Shown one piece after another: positions 26,301 to 34,291 of a stretch of DNA of 64,000 nt. Every line of letters starts with the position of its first letter. Position 1 is the first letter of the stretch. The stretch is taken from positions 7,239,332-7,303,331 of the forward strand of contig NC_060237.1 of NCBI RefSeq assembly GCF_021155775.2. The letters are read 5' to 3'. A program made the translations under genes and the position numbers. Below the pieces are notes generated by a model, which was not told where the DNA came from, searched no databases, and was given only the letters and a program-made list of their open reading frames with translations. This DNA is from Neodiprion pinetum (Eukaryota; Arthropoda; Insecta; Hymenoptera; Diprionidae).

Positions 26301-27787
26301 TTAAACACTCACTTTCACAGATAAGAATCTATGTCTTCATTTCTATCTATCTTTATCCAGTAAAGAAAAGAAGAGAAGCGACTGCTAAAAATGAGCTAAC
26401 GAACTGCTGGAATGAAACTCGTAGAACGAGAAATACCTTGTATGAAATAAAGAAAATGACATATTACAGCGACCAACCATCGTTTTAGAATCATAAAAAC
26501 GTCGATGTAATTAAAGCTGTTGTTACGAGGCACTAAAAAGGTCTCGGAGACATTATCTGGGGTGAAATTAGGCACACGGTTATAAAAATAGACCCGGTTA
26601 TCTCGCTCTACAAGAATAGATGCTGCATAGCAAGTTTGCACTGAAAACCGGCGGGGTTAGGCTGGATTATAATTCATAGCAAAAGACAACCAGTTTTTTA
26701 ACACAATCAGCATCGCATCGTGTGTTCTTTACTTTGATAAAACAAAGCTTCCATCTCTTTCAAACCTGTAAGTCATAAGTTCAGGAAGTGTCCAAGCGAC
26801 AGATAAACATGACTCACTTTAAACGCTCGGTGACACTCCACAGGGAATCCCTGATTGTAAGTGGAGCAATAGATTAAATCACGCGTCATGTGATCACGAG
26901 TGCTCTGGACTTGGAACTGCACACTAAAAAAAACTATATGAAAATATTCAATCATTAAAACAATAAGCTGAACCTGACGCTGCATTTCTTTGAATATTCC
27001 CAGTTCTCTAACAGGGAGGATACGGCATAGAAATTGTTTACGACCGAGGAATGTTGAATGCTAGGTAGGTAAATATTTAATTCTACCAGATAAGATACGA
27101 ACGAAGAGAGTACAAAGTTATCACCAGACGAAAGATGAACTATATATGAGAGAAAAATTTAACTCGTAACATCGTAAATCAAGAACTTGTAGCCCCATCA
27201 TCGATCGAAGCTGTAAAATGACTAGAATATAAAGTAGCACAGCGATAATCTGCTCAATAAATTTTCCTAATTTCCAGTAACGACGGACAATAACTCCTAA
27301 ATTTTCCAGAGTGACCCGAGACCCCAACGACGACCTGCGTACAGTAAAATTATTGCTGTCGAGCAGAACTTTTCGCAGAAATAAATTCCTCGCAAGTGAT
27401 GCAATAGGTCATCAATTCGAATTCGGAATTAGGTTTTAAAAAAACGGGTATTTTCTCCAGCGGATCAGTGACAGAGAACGAACAAGTGGGCAGGGGATTC
27501 TGTCTGGCTGTAGAAAGCGGGCAATTCGGGATGCCGAGGGGCTTGATAATCAGGTAGAAGAGGGGCGAATATCGCAGAAAAATCTTAGTAAAAATGAATT
27601 GGCCAGAATCCCGAGTAGGCGCGGGATGCCGGGAAGAGAGCAGCGTTGACGGGTGTTAGGCGATAGGAGACTGAGACACCCACCTTGCTAGCGGACCACT
27701 CCTCTTTGCTCGCTGTCCCAATATCTTCTCGACGACGGTGACATTGCCTCCTCGAGCTGCTTCCAACAGCTCCTGGTCCTTGCCCAT
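5646..27787 (-). CDS. ANKS1: ANKS1-type ankyrin repeat / SAM / PTB adaptor, 5' ten coding exons (3' part outside window)
   Basis: Cytoplasmic scaffold of the ANKS1/Odin family, which in animals links receptor tyrosine kinases and other partners through ankyrin repeats, SAM domains and a PTB domain. Exons on the minus strand: 27787-27684, 18095-18015, 17907-17751, 17538-17393, 16128-16006, 14114-13888, 13817-13601, 10711-10438, 10018-9329, 5820-5646. All junctions are GT-AG and keep frame, giving 731 codons plus one base. The protein starts MGKDQELLEAARGGN, carries about six ankyrin repeats (roughly residues 5-280), then a Ser/Pro-rich linker with PTPPKKPPRRN and PPTPDHPPPS. No SAM or PTB sequence was found below 5646, so the gene should run off the left edge. 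ANKS1A and ANKS1B are the vertebrate relatives; insects usually have one gene. Family identity is recalled from sequence features, not searched. Confidence 0.88.
6688..6720. repeat. GAGAG/GAGGA tandem repeat
   Basis: Five-base purine repeat (GAGGA) in ANKS1 intron 9. Confidence 0.9.
8145..8184. repeat. (GACT)10 microsatellite
   Basis: Ten uninterrupted GACT units in ANKS1 intron 9. Confidence 0.95.
9329..10018 (-). CDS. ANKS1: ANKS1 exon 9 (large proline-rich linker exon)
   Basis: 690 bases, 230 codons, phase 0 at both ends. Begins PTPPKKPPRRNLSVSPTH, which resembles an SH3-binding stretch, continues through NYEYLFLARSG and ends PPTPDHPPPSALQAEKS then IRPLSQ before gtgagt. The proline-rich motifs match the region between ankyrin and SAM domains in ANKS1 proteins as I recall them. 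Confidence 0.88.
10019..10437. other. ANKS1 intron 8
   Basis: 419 bp intron, donor gtaatt at 10437-10432, acceptor gttacag before 10018. Nothing else recognised. Confidence 0.8.
10438..10711 (-). CDS. ANKS1: ANKS1 exon 8 (linker)
   Basis: 274 bases after actcgcag. Codes GSDNGLYQTLPASRGLMD, then SFMSEDLSLTLPGYGCG and a Ser-rich stretch ending SPASNSKVS at donor gtaatt (phase 0). The frame continues cleanly from exon 7 (TT|G gives Leu). Confidence 0.8.
10726..11220 (-). CDS. Coding-like ORF in ANKS1 intron 7, possible alternative exon
   Basis: Open reading frame in the exon 7 to exon 8 intron, in the same frame as exon 8, ending at TAA (10728-10726) just before the exon 8 acceptor. The peptide is rich in Ser, Thr, Asn and acidic residues, with short segments such as DSVIMSMSDTLNSINTLESS and PTPEDKPYN, which look like disordered coding sequence rather than translated noise. 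A candidate acceptor (gtctag, exon start 11202) would join exon 7 in frame and end the protein here. No donor compatible with exon 8 was found, so it would act as an alternative terminal exon. Function unknown; it could be chance. Confidence 0.3.
   Translation of the reverse strand, partial: SCPMSREVHSNCGGVMFAAFNSWDSANCTFYSEGTLLNDEPDSDTTTSRNLHHPAWTEDSDLSSVFDSVIMSMSDTLNSINTLESSEPTPEDKPYNTNITNTILTPDIPRYDTLHAFNMYYTHKLPTYTSFYYNIMNDTMYSKSALNLQTRKNTTSSPCVPDLE
11242..13600. other. ANKS1 intron 7, distal part
   Basis: Contains a 122-codon minus-strand ORF (11747-11379) with a phenylalanine-rich, signal-like start that I do not trust, a GC-richer patch at 11950-12310, and an AGC repeat at 12276-12299. 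No exon recognised. Confidence 0.55.
12276..12299. repeat. (AGC)n triplet repeat
   Basis: Eight AGC units, slightly interrupted afterwards, in ANKS1 intron 7; not in a credible coding frame. Confidence 0.92.
13601..13817 (-). CDS. ANKS1: ANKS1 exon 7 (linker)
   Basis: 217 bases after a strong polypyrimidine tract and cctcag. Codes a Ser/Asp/Pro-rich linker with HRSSSGVESDADSENLPPIP and SPYENV, the latter a possible tyrosine-phosphorylation context. Donor gtgagt follows MSVMS-TT, exit phase 2. Confidence 0.85.
13888..14114 (-). CDS. ANKS1: ANKS1 exon 6 (last ankyrin repeats)
   Basis: 227 bases after gttacag. Codes AVVEVLLASGVDVNT, then SAGTAMHEAALCGKMEVVRT, LLDRGVDLGIRD and QNTVLDLLGQF, ending in DITTVIK. 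This closes the ankyrin block. Donor gtacgt, exit phase 1. Confidence 0.92.
14115..16005. other. ANKS1 intron 5
   Basis: 1.9 kb, no gene recognised. Relatively CG-rich between about 14400 and 15600 with a small palindromic cgccgccgcgccgcc patch at 14813. No coherent coding frame. Confidence 0.6.
16006..16128 (-). CDS. ANKS1: ANKS1 exon 5 (ankyrin repeat)
   Basis: 123 bases after gtttcag. Codes LETVELLVRTHPELIEPL, a Ser-rich insert (RSSSSL) and the next repeat start HTPLHLASRNGH. Donor gtgaga. The Ser-rich insert between repeats is a usual place for ANKS1 family variation. Confidence 0.9.
16129..17392. other. ANKS1 intron 4
   Basis: 1.26 kb AT-rich intron with A-runs (about 16470 and 16600). 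I see nothing else in it. Confidence 0.65.
17393..17538 (-). CDS. ANKS1: ANKS1 exon 4 (two ankyrin repeats)
   Basis: 146 bases. Starts TKDNETALHCAAQYGHTEVV, continues QLLQHGCDPSIRN and SRGESALDLAAQYG, two near-consensus ankyrin repeats. Acceptor ctttacag, donor gtaaat, exit phase 2. Confidence 0.93.
17751..17907 (-). CDS. ANKS1: ANKS1 exon 3 (ankyrin repeats)
   Basis: 157 bases. Codes RDVVKILLQYEAS, then the repeat KGSSPLHLAAWAGDAEIVRL and a Pro-containing turn before the donor gtacgt. Leaves in phase 0. It finishes the repeat begun in exon 2 and adds one complete repeat. Confidence 0.92.
18015..18095 (-). CDS. ANKS1: ANKS1 exon 2 (ankyrin repeat)
   Basis: Acceptor ttttcag, 81 bases, donor gtcagt. 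Codes LRRGPGANVQDASGYSALHH then AALNGH, an ankyrin repeat core (G-x-S-A-L-H-x-A). It enters in phase 2 (AG|C gives Ser) and leaves in phase 2. Confidence 0.9.
20335..20363. repeat. (TA)n microsatellite
   Basis: Dinucleotide tract preceded by ATAC tetranucleotides in ANKS1 intron 1. Confidence 0.92.
22065..22115. repeat. (GGAT)n microsatellite
   Basis: About twelve GGAT units with GAAT and AGAT interruptions in ANKS1 intron 1. Confidence 0.93.
27684..27787 (-). CDS. ANKS1: ANKS1 exon 1 (start codon)
   Basis: Encodes residues 1-34 plus two bases, MGKDQELLEAARGGN and onward, the half ankyrin repeat typical of ANKS1 N-termini. Ends GCA AG before gtgggt. The ATG was chosen because it opens this conserved start. 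An out-of-frame ATG lies 7 bases upstream (27794) and overlaps it. Confidence 0.9.
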
Positions 27788-28116
27788 GGCCCATTTACAC
27801 TGAATCACCCACTGTATACGCGCACTTGTGTATCGTTTATTCCGTTTTACTACGTTAACTCAAATTTCATTGATCCAACACCGCCATATTGGAACAGACT
27901 GCCGCCGGTGGCGCTCTCTTACGTCGCCGAGGCTAACTAAGGAAACATCTGACGTTCGCGTTTCGGGACGAAGTGACAGGTGACAGCTACGATTGCCGCA
28001 CGCCTGCCCCTCTGACTTGTTTACGTTTCGTCAAAGCGAGCGCTCTCTCACGCTGCAAGGTCGTGCAATTATTCCCTACCTTTCGTCTCGAGGATTTTTA
28101 CCGACTCTCGAAGGCG
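27788..28116. promoter_or_regulatory. Divergent promoter region shared by ANKS1 and TM7SF3
   Basis: The start codons of ANKS1 (minus) and TM7SF3 (plus) are only 329 bp apart, so this interval must hold both 5' UTRs and core promoters. Visible motifs are GCCATATT at 27893 (reverse complement AATATGGC, the YY1/Pleiohomeotic consensus) and GGTGGCGCT at 27907-27915, which resembles the core of the insect CTCF motif. No TATA box is evident. Motif roles are inferred. Confidence 0.6.
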
Positions 28117-28219
28117 ATGAGCCGCGGTTCTGCCGCCGCTCTCTTGCTCCTCTTCCTGATCGCGGCAACTTCGTCGGTCACGAGCAACAACGCCGACCCG
28201 AGCAGTGCCAAGCCGATCG
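28117..28219 (+). CDS. TM7SF3: TM7SF3 exon 1 (signal peptide)
   Basis: Start codon in context aaggcgATGa. The frame is open upstream to a GTG at 27973 but has no upstream ATG, and a clean signal peptide follows 28117, so this start was chosen. Ends ATC G before gtaagt (phase 1). Confidence 0.88.
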
Positions 28220-31200
28220 GTAAGTAGATAACCTCCAATTTTAAATACGGGAGGACAAACACGACGTGCTGTTCGCTCAACGTGGACTAATGTTACTCAA
28301 TCTCCGCTGTTTTTCTACGCTCCGCATCGCGCCTCGTCGTCGTGTCGTCTCTCTCTCAAACAGCTGTGAATCACGCTTCGCGGTATTCATTCGATTATTT
28401 AAGTCTGGCTGACGAAATAAGCGAGGCTTTAATGGCTTTCGGGAAACGATTCGAACGCTAGTTGTTCTTTTTTTCTTTTTTTTTTATTAATTAATTTTAC
28501 TCGTAGTCAAAACTCAGGGAAATTTTAACTCGAGTAGTCTTGACGTGACTTCAACGAGAATAATAATAATGCACTATACACGTTCTGTTTCGGAGATAAT
28601 TTTATTTTTTTATACCTACCGACGCGAAAACAGTGTCTGAATAACGTGAATATATTGTTTCGATAATTTTCTAGTGGTCAAAAGATAAAAAAAAAAAAAA
28701 AAAAAAACTGCGAACTGTAAACACATCCATGGAAAAGATAAAGAGTGAAAAATATATTTCGCGCTACTTTTAATTCGTCTCATTTATTTACTCCATGGAT
28801 CTGTAACAGAATAAACACTACTGTGTAGGTATATCTTCAAAATTGCCACGTACAATTTTTCGAAAAAATATGTTTTTAATCATTTAATCTCTCTGTAACA
28901 GTTTTGTATTTGTTTCAATTTTTTTTTAATCCGAAAATAGCACACCGCAATTTTAGAAAATGTTCTGTAGGCTTATCCACACTTTCTTGAAAATTCAAAT
29001 AAAGACAAAATTCACAGCTAAATAAATACAGTTCTGAAATTATAAGAAAAATATATTTGTCGACCATTTCTAAATAAAAACTACAGCCTGAGTATTATCA
29101 ATAAAATTATAGGTACACACAAAGAAAGTTTGACTGAAAAATATCGCAATAACAGTGACAAATCGATTTTTTCAAACTTGTTTAAAACTCCGCAATTGGT
29201 GTTCAGAAAAAGTTGCAACAGCCGTTCAATTGAGGTTTAGGAAAATTAAATGACCCATCTGACACGAGTATTGAACCAATTTTTCAGATACAAAAACGGT
29301 GACGATATCTTTGGAGAATTACGACAAATTTTACAAGAATGAACAGGCATTTACCGAGCTTATCATTCTCGCGGAAAAAACAGTCGTACAGACGATCGAA
29401 GTCGTTCAAATTCCAGACGTCGTATCGTTTTTAGTCGTTCAAATTCACACTTACCAGTACAATATCAGTTTGGCCTACGACAAAAATTTCTCACCGAGAA
29501 GATACACCTCTGGTACAAATCTCGGTCTTGTTATTGATCTAATTGGTGGTCAAAATACCGCCAGCACTTATGTCAAAAACGAGAACGTGGTGGATGTTGA
29601 AGCGATGGTAGCAGTGGTGGCTTATACTGATGCCGGTGAGTATGACACGGTCATATTTTATGGAATTGCGTAACGCGAAACGTTCGTTACTCCTTTTTCA
29701 CACCGATTCGTTGATTCGTTTTTTTTTTACTAAAGAAATAGAAATAAAAATTGTGTCAAAGACTAAGAAGACTCGAGGATGCGATCGTACAGAGTTCCCG
29801 AAAATATACTGCACTTGATTCAAAGACGCCAATTGTCTCCTTTTCTGATAATTTTTATTTTTTATTGATATATGAAATAGTAATTAACAAAGTCCCGATC
29901 CAGAACATTTATGCATCCTATTGTACAGATGTTTGGCAAATGAATATTTTTCCGATGCAGCGCCAGTGCCTGGAGGCTGCAATATGGAATTTGAAACGGA
30001 AATAGCGCCTTACCAAAAACTGACGATAAGCGAGTCGTCGGTAAAAGTGGCCATGCAGCAGGCCGCAAGCCCGAAATTCGAAGGGTTGCGGGTACCTTGC
30101 GAGAGAAACGGTGTGCTCCACGAAATGTACATGATGTTTTTACCGGAGCAAGATTTCAGCAGCGTTACATACTTCGACGCGGTCCGAGCTGTCTTGACCG
30201 TCGAGGGAATCAGAGAAAACGGCAGAAAGGTACGAAGTCGGAACGAATTGATCATACGGATCGGTGCCTCTTTTTATTACCGTATTATTACTTTTATTTT
30301 CTTACCCGCTGCGCGTCTGACACGCAGAGGAAAAACGATAAGGCGCTCTCTAGCTTCTCTCTAGAAGCCATCTCTTATTTTATTTACCCCCTACACCGCC
30401 ACTCTCATATGCTAGATTCCGTCTTCTACGAGTGGGTCAAAAATGAGACGCACTTACAGTGCTTATCCAGGTACAGGGTCACTCTACGCGGCAATTGCCA
30501 TTATCGACAACGACACTGCTGCTGCTTACGTACCGGCGTTCACGTACGCTTGTAGTCCCCTGTACTGGACAGACACGTGTCAAGTTTTAAGTACGTCAAA
30601 CCGCTCTGCATGATATCATGAATACTTTCATCCAACAGAGACGCACGTGATAATTATTTATTATTTACTATTTTCCAACGCCGGTTTTAACACGAGTCGC
30701 AGCTAACGTCACTGTATTATTCGCATTGCAGCCTCGTCCTTTTCTAAGGTCCTATGCGCACTCACCCTATTTCTCGGATTCTTCGCCACCTTTTTCGGAC
30801 ACAAATGGTTCAAGACCGAAATGTTCTTGCTGGGATTTTTGTCGGGAGGAATCGTTAGCTATATAATCGTAGCCATTTTTGGAAACTACCGACTCGCAGG
30901 TAATTAATATACTATTGTAGAAATACTCTCGTGATATACGAAATTCATTCAAATTATTCAGACATGTCGAAGGACATTAGTTTATTAACCAAACTATTAT
31001 CGTTGCTTTCGCATTATCCTCCCTTGATTTTTCTCTCTGAGTTTAATTATTTCGCAAACATTTGTACAAAAACAAGAAAATTTCAAACAGGACAAAGTCA
31101 TTTCTTTTTAAATTAAAGTTCCTTTCGCTGAAATCCTACATAATAGCCACTCTGTCTAACACGAAAACTGATTGGAACATAAGGCTGAAATTAGTTAGAA

Positions 31201-34121
31201 AAATTCATTATTGCATAATTTCAGAACGACGTTCAAGGAATTAGCTTTGCAAATCATAAGTATATTTTATTTATCACGATTTACTAAATTTCCGACATTC
31301 CTAACGGTGCGAAGTAACGATTTTTCCTGAACATGCACCCTTACCGTAACATTGCTAACTTCATCCTCATATTTAAACCCACAGATATCTCTACTCTCCG
31401 CTCGATTTTCCTCAGTATAATTCGATTAGCCAAATGCGGGCGTTAGTGCACATCAAGGTTGCCTGCCGTAAGGCTACGTAGAGTTTTTTTGAGGATTTTA
31501 CCTTTAATTTAATTTTTTCAGCAGACAAAAATCGACGCCTGACCGCGTGAAATAAAAGTTTTGAGAAGCCATTCGTTTTCATACTCGCGGTATAACGTAG
31601 CGTATACATAGCTTTATGTACGTGCTCGACAAAGTAGAAAATGATACCACTGTAGCTGTCGGCGTACAACGATCGGAGCCTGTAACAGGGGCTGTGAAGG
31701 GGTCGCACGACCCTCAGGACACTTCAGTGGACAATATTGCAATCTTGAAACTCTAGTGTATCGGCGAAGGCCGATGTAAAAGAAACGGAAAACTCTTCAC
31801 GAGCCCATGAATCGATTTCCGTAACACAGAAGTTTTTCCCTTAGCGACTTTTAATGTTGGCCATTCGTTTTTCTCTTTCATTCTTTTTCTCGCTTTACTC
31901 GTTACTTGTCCGCGTTACGGTGATTCGAAAGCAATTTTTTTTCTAAATTTTTGGTGAATTGAAACGACGGTGTAGATTTGAATGAGTGTTTTTTTCTTGT
32001 TTTGTATCCGATAGCTTCGTTCTCGTCACAAAAACTTCACGGCTAAAATTAATCTCGGTGGAACAAATAAATTCGTCGATTGATATTGACTAATTAATTT
32101 ATCAACACGAAGTAAACTCGCGAAGTCAGATACTTGCCAAAACCCTTCAAAGTACTTACAGAGACTTAATTTTGTGTATTTTAAAAGTCTGAAATGAATA
32201 ACAAATCAAACTAATGTTTTAGGGAATATTGGAATACCAGTATTCGTGGGATGCTTATTGGGATTCGCGTGGCTCGGAGTTTGGTGGCTCTACGCAATAC
32301 CGATTTTACCAATCATGCTGGCCACCTTGACTCTGGGCTTCATCGTGGCGAGCATCGCATACTTCAGTTCACCAGGTGTGTACCAAATTACGTAATACGT
32401 TGAATTTGCGTGTACTATCATCTTTATAAATTTTTCTAGACGCATGAGCAAAATAACGAAAAAATCCACGGGTACAAGATAATAAAGTTTCCGCTAAAGT
32501 TGGTACACCGGGTTTATGCACGGAGAGGAAAACGCGTCCCCTTTTGCTCAACACCCGCAGGACTTCGACGCCACATTTACACACGCATGCATTATATACC
32601 TATAGGTACATGCGTGAGCAGAGAGCGAGAGAGCGCCTTCTCTATCAATATTGTTCACTCATGCGGAAACCTCGCCTTCAATTCGCCCTCCGCCACCCCC
32701 CTTAAATAAAATCACCCTTCTCGGCTCGAGCCAAACCCTCTCCCGCAGGACGCAGGCCGCCTGGGGTCCCATGGAATATTGTAACCAGCTTGGGAGATTC
32801 ACATTTACCTAATTGTGTCCCCGTGTTTATTTAGCGCTGAATCTATTTGGGCTACATGCCTTTATACACGTGTAATATGAACTGCCCCTGATTATTACGC
32901 CCTGCTGCAGAACCACCACGCGATTCCCACTCCTCTCTCACTTTTTCATTGCTAAAATCAACAGCATAATTTCAACGATCATTCGGTGGATCTACCGCTT
33001 CGCTTTTACCTGGTAAAACACTTTCGCGGTCCTTTTTGACATTCTCTTCGCTGCAGAACCCTGCATATGTTTTTTAAGTCCAACTTGTGACATCGAGATA
33101 TTCTATACCTGCCGCCGGCAGCATTACGGATAAACCGAGATCTGATCTCTGATCTAGATCTTGAATGGCTGTGTCCTGGTACCCTGGTATCGCTTTTTCT
33201 CCCAGCACTTTGATCCGTTCCGAAATCTTCACGATATACAGCCATTCGAAAATTCTCGGTTGCAACTCTTCCGATAGTTTTTTTTTTTTTTTTTCTACCG
33301 CGACTCCAGGGCGGTGCAAATTACAATCGAGTAAAAATTTGAAGTACATATCACAAGCGCAGAGTGATTTAGTTGCACCTTATTCAAAGAGACAAGATGA
33401 CCAGTTTTTTTTTTTTTTTTTGAAAATATATCGAAATGCTTGACAGTTTTCTGAACTTTTAGCCGGAGATCCTTACCTGGAAAATGAGACGAGCTTCTGG
33501 CTGATCTTCACCCTGATAGTCCTGTGCGTGCCGTTGATACTGAGCACGGTGATGAAGAGCGCGACCATCGTCTCCTGTGTGATCCTTGGATCGTACGCGG
33601 TGGTTATTTCGATCGATCACTACGCGGGTTCGAACCTCAAATACATCGTCATCAACGTCATGAGACGGGCCACTTCGCCCGGCTTCAATCTCGCCGTCGT
33701 TCATCCACCTTATCAATTCAAAGGTAAAAAATAATATAGACACCGTTCTATCTTCCGTCGTCAAGTTTCGACTGTGTAAAAAATAATCACTCAACGATAT
33801 TCAAATGTTATTGCCGTTTTTCATTTACCGTTTCCAGACATATGCCTGACGCTTTTCTGGGCAACATTAGCGATAGCTGGTTTTTGCGTTCAGCTCTATC
33901 AAAATCGCGGAAAGCCACCGTTTCCCCCGGGGATGTCCAGCTTGCAGGGAAGCCGGATTCTAGTCACGGAAAGAACGCCGTTGCTAGTTGAATCCAGGAT
34001 CCCCGTAGTGACGCTGCGGGACGACGACGACGACGACGTCTTCTATTCGCCGGACAGAAAGTGGTACAGCGGTATTCTAAAAGCAGTCAGAGGGCGCAAA
34101 GAGTCTCCCAGACATACTTGA
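28117..34121 (+). CDS. TM7SF3: Transmembrane 7 superfamily member 3 (TM7SF3-like)
   Basis: Complete gene, eight coding exons: 28117-28219, 29288-29635, 29961-30229, 30416-30590, 30732-30899, 32223-32375, 33463-33723, 33838-34121, all GT-AG and frame-consistent, 586 aa (human TM7SF3 is about 570). A signal peptide (about 1-22, SAAALLLLFLIAATS) is followed by a roughly 280-residue extracellular or luminal domain with the family string PVPGGCNMEFE and a TYACS motif before the membrane part. Seven hydrophobic segments follow (two each in exons 5, 6 and 7, one in exon 8). The tail has ERTPLL (residues 537-542), a [DE]xxxL[LI] sorting signal also recalled from the human C-terminus, and a run of Asp. 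Vertebrate TM7SF3 has been linked to cell survival and stress responses; the insect role is unknown to me. The exon 4 start is the weakest boundary. Confidence 0.88.
28220..29287. other. TM7SF3 intron 1
   Basis: About 1.07 kb AT-rich intron with an A20-type run near 28688. No other structure recognised. Confidence 0.7.
29288..29635 (+). CDS. TM7SF3: TM7SF3 exon 2 (luminal domain)
   Basis: 348 bases after tttttcag. Codes DTKTVTISLENYDKFY and the beta-rich stretch VVSFLVVQIHTYQYNISLA, similar to the FLIFQIHSQYQN region of human TM7SF3 as recalled. Donor gtgagt, phase 1. Confidence 0.9.
29636..29960. other. TM7SF3 intron 2
   Basis: 325 bp intron, gtgagt to gatgcag, AT-rich, nothing else seen. 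Confidence 0.75.
29961..30229 (+). CDS. TM7SF3: TM7SF3 exon 3 (luminal domain)
   Basis: 269 bases after gatgcag. Begins PVPGGCNMEFETEIAP, a hallmark of the family (human DPVPGGCNLEFD), then YMMFLPEQDFSSVTYFDAV. Donor gtacga after GRK, phase 0. Confidence 0.9.
30416..30590 (+). CDS. TM7SF3: TM7SF3 exon 4 (end of luminal domain)
   Basis: Codes YSAYPGTGSLYAAIAII, then AAAYVPAFTYACSP, matching the PGQG...AAYIPAHTYACS region of the human protein as recalled. The 3' end (TTA A|gtacgt) is firm. The start uses acceptor atgctag (phase 0), which fits exon 3 but adds about 12 residues relative to human. The stronger-looking acceptor acttacag near 30460 would break the frame. Confidence 0.65.
30732..30899 (+). 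CDS. TM7SF3: TM7SF3 exon 5 (TM1-TM2)
   Basis: 168 bases after cattgcag. Codes SKVLCALTLFLGFFATFFGH and TEMFLLGFLSGGIVSYIIV, two membrane segments separated by KWFK; the GFF..FFGH and KTE pattern matches the family. Donor gtaatt, phase 1. Confidence 0.9.
30900..32222. other. TM7SF3 intron 5
   Basis: 1.3 kb intron. A minus-strand ORF at 31708-31412 has no protein-like pattern. Nothing else recognised. Confidence 0.65.
32223..32375 (+). CDS. TM7SF3: TM7SF3 exon 6 (TM3-TM4)
   Basis: 153 bases after atgttttag. Codes NIGIPVFVGCLLGFAWLGVW and IPILPIMLATLTLGFIVASI, two membrane segments with a VWW motif between. Donor gtgtgt, phase 1. Confidence 0.9.
32376..33462. other. TM7SF3 intron 6
   Basis: 1.09 kb intron with two long T-runs (about 33279-33294 and 33405-33421) and a small gatctgatctctgatctagatc repeat near 33140. 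No gene recognised. Confidence 0.65.
33463..33723 (+). CDS. TM7SF3: TM7SF3 exon 7 (TM5-TM6)
   Basis: 261 bases after aacttttag. Codes FWLIFTLIVLCVPLILSTVM and TIVSCVILGSYAVVISIDHY, then LKYIVINVMRRA, which corresponds to the GSYSVVLAIDSYW and ITLNVLKRA stretches of human TM7SF3 as recalled. Donor gtaaaa, phase 1. Confidence 0.92.
33838..34121 (+). CDS. TM7SF3: TM7SF3 exon 8 (TM7, cytoplasmic tail, stop)
   Basis: 284 bases after tttccag to TGA at 34119-34121. Codes CLTLFWATLAIAGFCVQLYQ (TM7), GKPPFPPG (human GRPFFPPH), then the tail with ERTPLL and RDDDDDDV. A second in-frame stop follows shortly, so no readthrough is expected. Confidence 0.9.
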
Positions 34122-34265
34122 CATGACCTGACTTGATATATCTTACCCCGATCGTCCAGAGTTACTTTTTTGCTAAACAGATTATGCTCGAAACATCAGT
34201 AACTCCACGAGTTACCGAAAGGCGATTATTATTATATAAGTATCAAGTAAGCGCACACATTCGCG

Positions 34266-34291
34266 TATATATATATATATATATATATATA
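34266..34291. repeat. (TA)13 microsatellite
   Basis: Thirteen TA units about 145 bp after the TM7SF3 stop codon, likely in its 3' UTR. Confidence 0.93.

Larger units (their letters stand above)
18096..27683. other. ANKS1 intron 1 (9.6 kb)
   Basis: Large first intron. It holds TA tracts (19623-19646, 20335-20363), a C9 run at about 20458, a CT tract near 20720, a (GGAT)n repeat at 22065-22115, GA repeats near 22222, an A18 run near 25104, ATT triplet tracts (21420-21460, 25870-25910) and a small stem-loop at 21341-21384. Long ORFs at 21472-21945 and 22167-22721 are low-complexity and not credible genes. No nested gene recognised. Confidence 0.55.
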
